Below are positions 60,473-64,000 of a stretch of 64,000 bases of DNA, piece after piece. Under the pieces are notes generated by a model. The model saw only the letters and a list, made by a program, of their open reading frames with translations. It ran no database searches and was not told where the DNA came from. A program made the position numbers and the translations under genes. This stretch comes from CAVSPO01 sp963730005 (GTDB lineage Bacteria > Actinomycetota > Actinomycetes > Propionibacteriales > Propionibacteriaceae). The stretch is taken from positions 62,001 through 126,000 of the forward strand of contig CAVSPO010000013.1 of NCBI GenBank assembly GCA_963730005.1, read 5' to 3'. Every line of letters starts with the position of its first letter. The stretch's first letter is position 1.

Positions 60473-60846
60473 TGGATCCTGACCGGGTGTTCCGTGCCGT
60501 GGCCTTCGCGTTGACCGGGCAGCGCCTGGAACCACCAGCGGCCCTGGCCGCGCAGGGTCCGGACGATCTGTTGGCAGCGCTCGCGTCCCAGGGTTTCGAC
60601 GCCGACCGCCTCGGCCAGCTGCGCACCGGGCGGATGGCCGATGCGCAGCCGTGGCCGTGCCCGGTGCCCGCCGAGCTGCGCCAGGGGCTGGGGGCGGCCC
60701 AGCTCCAAGCGATCATCCAGACGTGTCAGCAGAGCCTGGGGCTTCGACAGCAACAGGCCAGGGTACGCAATGCGTCCGCCCCGCTGGATCGGGACGACCG
60801 TCGATTGCTGGCGGAGTTGCCGCCACACCACGGGCTGGTGGGGTGA
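60472..60846 (+). CDS. hypothetical protein co-translated with UDP-glucose pyrophosphorylase
   Basis: 124 residues, Gln-, Leu- and Ala-rich, probably helical, without signal peptide or membrane helix. No family was recognised. Its ATG shares one base with the preceding stop (TGATG), so it is very likely translated. It ends close to a strong bidirectional terminator. Confidence 0.6.
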   Translation: MDPDRVFRAVAFALTGQRLEPPAALAAQGPDDLLAALASQGFDADRLGQLRTGRMADAQPWPCPVPAELRQGLGAAQLQAIIQTCQQSLGLRQQQARVRNASAPLDRDDRRLLAELPPHHGLVG

Positions 60847-60872
60847 TGGCCGGCGAGCGGTAGCCGGCAGGA

Positions 60873-60912
60873 AACACGGAAGTCCCCGCCGATCGGCGGG
60901 GACTTCCGTGTT
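60873..60912. terminator. strong terminator before mscL
   Basis: Perfect 18-bp stem (60873-60890 and 60895-60912) with a GATC loop, then GTTGGCTT. It lies between convergent genes and serves both directions. Confidence 0.85.
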
Positions 60913-60936
60913 GTTGGCTTGTGCTGCGGTGCAGGC

Positions 60937-61308
60937 TCAGGCCTTGGAGGCCTTCTGCTGCTCGGCCAGCAAAGCGCGGATCTCGGAGAGCACGGAGAGC
61001 TCGGTCTCGGCAGCCTCCTCCTCCTGGACGCCCTTGCGGTCCTTGAGCATTTGCATCGGCTTGACGATGGCGAAGTAGATCACCGTGGCGAGAATCAGGA
61101 ACGAGAACAGTGCGGTCAGGAAGGGGCCGACCGAAATGCCCGCGATGCTCGTGGAACCGAAATCGGGCATACCGAAGAACTTGCCGATCACGTCCAGGAT
61201 CAGTGCGGTGAAAGCTGTGGTCACGGCCGCGAAGGCGGTGCCGATGATGAATGCGACGGCCGTGTCGATCAGGCTGCCGCGCATGATGAAGTCTTTGAAG
61301 CCCTTCAT
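60937..61308 (-). CDS. mscL: large-conductance mechanosensitive channel
   Basis: 123 residues with two membrane helices. MKGFKDFIMRGSLIDTAVAF is the MscL N-terminus and pore region, and the C-terminal bundle ends in a Lys-rich stretch. It releases solutes on hypo-osmotic shock. AAGGAG lies 11 bases upstream. It is followed at a distance by SAF, FmdB and 5-FTHF cyclo-ligase genes on the same strand, the same order as in mycobacteria. Confidence 0.94.
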   Translation of the reverse strand: MKGFKDFIMRGSLIDTAVAFIIGTAFAAVTTAFTALILDVIGKFFGMPDFGSTSIAGISVGPFLTALFSFLILATVIYFAIVKPMQMLKDRKGVQEEEAAETELSVLSEIRALLAEQQKASKA

Positions 61309-61437
61309 GAAGTTGTCCAACTCCTTTGATGTCTTGGGAAAGTGGCGTCTGGCGGGAAATGGCCAGAGGCCGAAACGGGTCATTCAAGCAGGTGACAACG
61401 GTCAGCGCCAAAATACCCCGGGGGGATTCCCTGGCAC

Positions 61438-62058
61438 TCAACCGAGAACGACACCGAGTGAGCCAAGCTGGGCGCCCATCACAGCGATGTTCTTCGCTTC
61501 GGGCGAGGACGTGGCCACCACGACGCGGATGGCGCCCGGGTCGGCGCCATCACGGCCGGGACGTGACTGCGGCAGGGCGGCAATCCGTACGTGGGCGGCT
61601 ACTGTAATGGCGCCCCCGGCGCCGTCGGTGGCCACCACACTGATGTGGTCCCCGACGTTCAGCAGGCCTGCCCACGAGCCGGCGGTGACCGTGAACGAAG
61701 CCAGGGACTCGTCAGGCCCGGCGAGCAGGGAAGTGGTGGCGAGCGCCTCCTCGGTGACGATCGAGCCTGCGGACAGGGCGACTGCTGCGCTTCGCCCCAC
61801 CAATTCAGGAACGCTGCCGACGGCCCCGTCGGGAGCGATGTCGGCGGGCACCTGGCGCACCGTGAGGTCGGAGTCCGTGAACACGGTGCTGGCCGACACC
61901 GCACGGGCGCAGGTGACCACCTGGACGGTCGGCGGTGCAGCGGGAGTGAGGGCTGCAATGGTGGCCAGCACGCAGATGGCGGCGGCAATCATCCCCAGGG
62001 AGCGCCGGTGCCAGCGGGCGGCGCGGAGCAGTGCGGACAACGTCGCGGTCAGGTTCAC
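61438..62058 (-). CDS. SAF-domain protein
   Basis: 206 residues. One N-terminal membrane helix (MIAAAICVLATIAALTP) precedes an extracytoplasmic SAF domain (about 45-110: VVTCARAVSASTVFTDSDLTV, LVGRSAAVALSAGSIVTEEAL), as in CpaB-like pilus proteins, but it lacks the longer C-terminal part of CpaB. No pilus genes are nearby. A GTG start is used, with GACAGT six bases before it. It is conserved next to fmdB in actinobacteria. Confidence 0.8.
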   Translation of the reverse strand: MNLTATLSALLRAARWHRRSLGMIAAAICVLATIAALTPAAPPTVQVVTCARAVSASTVFTDSDLTVRQVPADIAPDGAVGSVPELVGRSAAVALSAGSIVTEEALATTSLLAGPDESLASFTVTAGSWAGLLNVGDHISVVATDGAGGAITVAAHVRIAALPQSRPGRDGADPGAIRVVVATSSPEAKNIAVMGAQLGSLGVVLG

Positions 62059-62106
62059 GCGTCCACTGTCCCGGCTGGGGCCCGGAATGTTCAGTTGTGC
62101 ACAGGC

Positions 62107-62457
62107 CTAGGTGGTGGTCGCCGAGCCTGTGGACGACGAGGCCGCCTTGGGGGCGCTTGGTGCCGCGGTGTCGCTCTTCGAGCCACTCGTCATGGACACT
62201 CGACTGGTCTCGCTGGTGCTGGGGCCGGCCTCACTGGGCACGGCACTGGGCTCGTCGCGCGTCGGCCGGCCCGCGGTGCGCTTGTTGTTGTCGGTGGAGT
62301 AGAAGCCCGAGCCCTTGAAAACGACGCCCACCGAGCTGAACACCTTGCGGAGCTGACCGGTGCAGTTGGGGCAGTCCTGCAGTGACGCGTCCGTGAACTT
62401 CTGGAACACCTCGAGGTCCTGCGAACACTCGGTGCAACGGTACTGGTATACGGGCAT
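62107..62457 (-). CDS. FmdB-family zinc-ribbon protein with Ser/Ala/Thr-rich tail
   Basis: 116 residues. MPVYQYRCTECSQDLEVFQ with CTEC, then CPNC, forms a zinc ribbon (1-45); GVVFKGSGFYSTDN is the family's third element. The C-terminal 60 residues are disordered, rich in Ser, Thr, Ala and Pro. In mycobacteria the homologue (Rv0991c as recalled) has a chaperone-like redox role with a similar disordered tail. GGAAAGCAGAG precedes the ATG. Confidence 0.88.
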   Translation of the reverse strand: MPVYQYRCTECSQDLEVFQKFTDASLQDCPNCTGQLRKVFSSVGVVFKGSGFYSTDNNKRTAGRPTRDEPSAVPSEAGPSTSETSRVSMTSGSKSDTAAPSAPKAASSSTGSATTT

Positions 62458-62532
62458 GACTCTGCTTTCCGGTCGGGCGACCCCTGGTTGGTGCTGCATG
62501 ACTGAACCGCTGACTGGTACTGACGTACCATT

Positions 62533-63168
62533 CTACGCCTCCGGCCGGGAGACTCCAGCTTCGGTGGCGATGGCGTCGACGCGACGGTCGTGGGCGGCGA
62601 CAGGGACCGTGGGCAGCACGTCGTCGCCGAACAGCACCGCCACCACACAGGCGTCGCGGCGCGCGTGGGTCAGTGCCTCGTCGAACCAGCCGTTGCCCAT
62701 GCCGAGCCGGGTGCCGTCGCGCCCAACGGCCAATGCCGACACCAACACCAGGTCGGCCTCTCGCAGGGTGTCCGCCGGCAGCGTTTCGGCTTGTGGCTCC
62801 AGGATGCCGAACAGGCCTTCTGCCAGCTCGTCGCGCCCCCGGTACCAGGCCCAACTCGGCAACCGCCGGTTGTCGCGCCGCGGAGCAGCAGCTAGCACCG
62901 GAACCAGCACCCGTTGGCCGGCAGCCAACAGGGCGTCGACCAAGGCCAGGGTGTCCGGCTCGGGTGGTTTGGACAGGTAGCAGGCGACCACCGCTGGACG
63001 CCGAGCCTGGATCCACTCCAGCAGGGCAGCCGTGCGCCGTTCATCCAGGGCAGCACACTGTTGGGGGCTGCGTGCCGCACGGCTGGCAAGCCGCTGGCGA
63101 CGCAGCTGCTGCTTCGCGGCGGCGGTCGCGGCCGGCTGGGAGAGTCGGCCCGAGGCGTCCGGGATCAC
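62533..63168 (-). CDS. 5-formyltetrahydrofolate cyclo-ligase
   Basis: 211 residues. It converts 5-formyl-THF to 5,10-methenyl-THF with ATP. An N-terminal AKQQLRRQRLASR and the late GRDGTRLGMGNGWFDEAL carry the nucleotide and folate-binding regions; the usual RLGYGGGYYD reads RLGMGNGWFD here. The GTG at 63168 lies six bases after TACCCT on the minus strand. It is divergent from moeA, with only 18 bases between the two start codons. Folate units made here join the pool used by glyA. Confidence 0.9.
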   Translation of the reverse strand: MIPDASGRLSQPAATAAAKQQLRRQRLASRAARSPQQCAALDERRTAALLEWIQARRPAVVACYLSKPPEPDTLALVDALLAAGQRVLVPVLAAAPRRDNRRLPSWAWYRGRDELAEGLFGILEPQAETLPADTLREADLVLVSALAVGRDGTRLGMGNGWFDEALTHARRDACVVAVLFGDDVLPTVPVAAHDRRVDAIATEAGVSRPEA

Positions 63169-63173
63169 TCGCC

Positions 63174-63180
63174 TAGGGTA
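63174..63180. promoter_or_regulatory. symmetric bidirectional -10 element TAGGGTA
   Basis: TAGGGT (63174-63179, plus) lies seven bases before the moeA ATG, and TACCCT (63175-63180, minus) six bases before the cyclo-ligase GTG. The two boxes share five base pairs. Confidence 0.6.
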
Positions 63181-63186
63181 AGTGGC

Positions 63187-64000
63187 ATGGGTCTGTTCGG
63201 TCGAAAGAAGTCGGTTGCTGAGGCAAGGGTCTCGGAGCCCCCGCAGGAACAGGGGCTGCCGAAGCCGCCCGCTGCAAACGCCGACGGTCTGCGTTCGATG
63301 ACAGATCACCGCGACTACGTGCTCAGCCTCGTCCAGCCCCTTCGCCCCTATGGCATGAACCTGCTGGACGCAGGGGGTCTGGCCCTGTGCGAGGACATCA
63401 GGGCCACCGAGAACCTGCCTGCCTTCGATTGCGCCGAGCTGGATGGCTTCGCGCTGCGGGCTGAGGACGTGGCGGGCTGCCACGAGGCCGCCCGCGGCAC
63501 ACTGCGCATCAAGGAGCCCGGGGTCGGCGAGGTGAAGGTGGGCGCCTGTGTGCGGGTCGGCGCAGCTGATCCGATCCCGCTTGGCGCTGACGCCGTCATC
63601 CCGCTCTACCGCGCCGACGTGCACGCAGACACCATCACCGTCCGCCACCGGATCAGGCCGGGGGATCACATCCGCCCGCTGGGCAGCGATGTCCGCGACG
63701 GCGAGGCGCTGCTGCAGACCGGTGACGTGGTGGGGCCCCGCCAGGCAGCTCTGCTGGCCGCAGCAGGTTTCGACAGGGTGATCGCTCGCCCGCGGCCCCG
63801 GGTGGTCGTGGTGAGCCTGGGCGGTTCCCTGACTCAGACCGGGCGTCGCCTGGATCGACATGGCCAGGTGCATGACGTGAACTCGCACCTGCTGGCTGCT
63901 GCGGCTCGTGCCGCGGGGGCCACGGTCTGGCGCGTCGGTGCCCCCGACGACGACGAGGCGTGCACCCGTACGGCGGTCAGTGATCAGCTGATCCGGGCCG
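63187..64000 (+). CDS. moeA: molybdopterin molybdenumtransferase, N-terminal part (cut by window end)
   Basis: 271 residues are visible. An extra basic and Pro-rich 35-residue N-terminus (MGLFGRKKSVAEARV at its start) precedes the MoeA core: DYVLSLVQPLRPYGMNLLDA, ENLPAFDCAELDGFALRAED and RVGAADPIPLGADAVIPL, then RPGDHIRPLGSDVRDGEALL and DVNSHLL. MoeA inserts molybdate into adenylylated molybdopterin. In mycobacteria galU stands between the cyclo-ligase and moeA genes; here it is absent. The start is set by the promoter spacing. Confidence 0.9.
   Translation, partial: MGLFGRKKSVAEARVSEPPQEQGLPKPPAANADGLRSMTDHRDYVLSLVQPLRPYGMNLLDAGGLALCEDIRATENLPAFDCAELDGFALRAEDVAGCHEAARGTLRIKEPGVGEVKVGACVRVGAADPIPLGADAVIPLYRADVHADTITVRHRIRPGDHIRPLGSDVRDGEALLQTGDVVGPRQAALLAAAGFDRVIARPRPRVVVVSLGGSLTQTGRRLDRHGQVHDVNSHLLAAAARAAGATVWRVGAPDDDEACTRTAVSDQLIRA

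Noticed and set aside
61438..62058. Tad/Flp pilus locus suggested by the CpaB-like SAF domain
   Set aside because: No other pilus gene is nearby and the protein is shorter than CpaB; the neighbourhood is the conserved mscL-fmdB region.

Overview
The window is GC-rich (roughly two thirds G+C by eye), densely packed chromosomal DNA from an actinobacterium, most likely of the Propionibacteriaceae. The main taxonomic clue is a full-length methylmalonyl-CoA carboxyltransferase (transcarboxylase) 5S subunit at 19158-20675, the Wood-Werkman-cycle enzyme of propionic acid bacteria. PhoU/SenX3/RegX3, CarD, an Rpf-like factor, an XPB-type helicase, DUF3027, DUF3263, DUF2530, DUF4032 and a lone groEL under CIRCE control support an actinobacterium. 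The genus cannot be fixed from sequence reading alone.

Layout. 1-1.2 kb: end of a dTDP-rhamnose cluster (rmlD tail, rmlA). 1.2-8.4 kb: small enzymes, a sortase-fold protein lacking its catalytic residues, pyrE, LemA, a DUF368 polyprenyl-phosphate transporter and a SpoU methyltransferase. 8.4-21.1 kb: MalY-type lyase, HAD phosphatase, lipoprotein, RecQ with an unusual C-terminus, a truncated DUF559 gene, an Rpf protein bracketed by two copies of one palindrome, fructose-bisphosphate aldolase, ilvD and transcarboxylase 5S. 21.2-26 kb: phosphate control (phoU divergent from senX3-regX3), carD, ispD, ispF. 26-33 kb: metallopeptidase, an IS110-family element, DUF2207 protein, glyA and a DsbA-like protein. 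33-41.5 kb: rlmB-cysS, a DUF4032 kinase-like protein, an ABC ATPase, repeats, a DedA protein, a guanidine exporter behind a probable guanidine-III riboswitch, tRNA-Thr and manA. 41.6-45.3 kb: DUF3263, two CIRCE operators, groEL, cutC and NUDIX. 45.3-55.9 kb: XPB helicase operon, cold-shock protein, DUF3027, DUF2530, purine permease and serC. 56-64 kb: methyltransferase, tandem thioredoxins, polysaccharide deacetylase, tRNA-Arg, a eukaryotic-type UDP-glucose pyrophosphorylase, mscL, SAF and FmdB proteins, 5-formyl-THF cyclo-ligase and a moeA cut by the window edge.

Genes that act together: RmlA/RmlD and the UDP-glucose pyrophosphorylase feed nucleotide sugars to the envelope; DUF368 and DedA proteins belong to the two families that recycle the lipid carrier; Rpf, deacetylase and pseudo-sortase act at the wall; aldolase and transcarboxylase serve central carbon flow towards propionate; PhoU-SenX3-RegX3 sense phosphate.

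Cross-cutting signals. At 21 start codons a TANNNT hexamer lies exactly 6 or 7 bases upstream with no ribosome-binding site between, the layout of leaderless transcripts. In the 18 bp between the 5-FTHF cyclo-ligase and moeA the two -10 boxes overlap in one symmetric heptamer. Three families of palindromic or tandem repeats recur in intergenic DNA. No CRISPR array, prophage, toxin-antitoxin pair or recognisable defence island was seen, and no clearly new multi-gene system stands out. The most unusual items are the catalytically empty sortase, the bidirectional leaderless promoter, the palindromic repeat families and the rearranged carD-ispDF-cysS-rlmB block with an IS110 element inside the gap.
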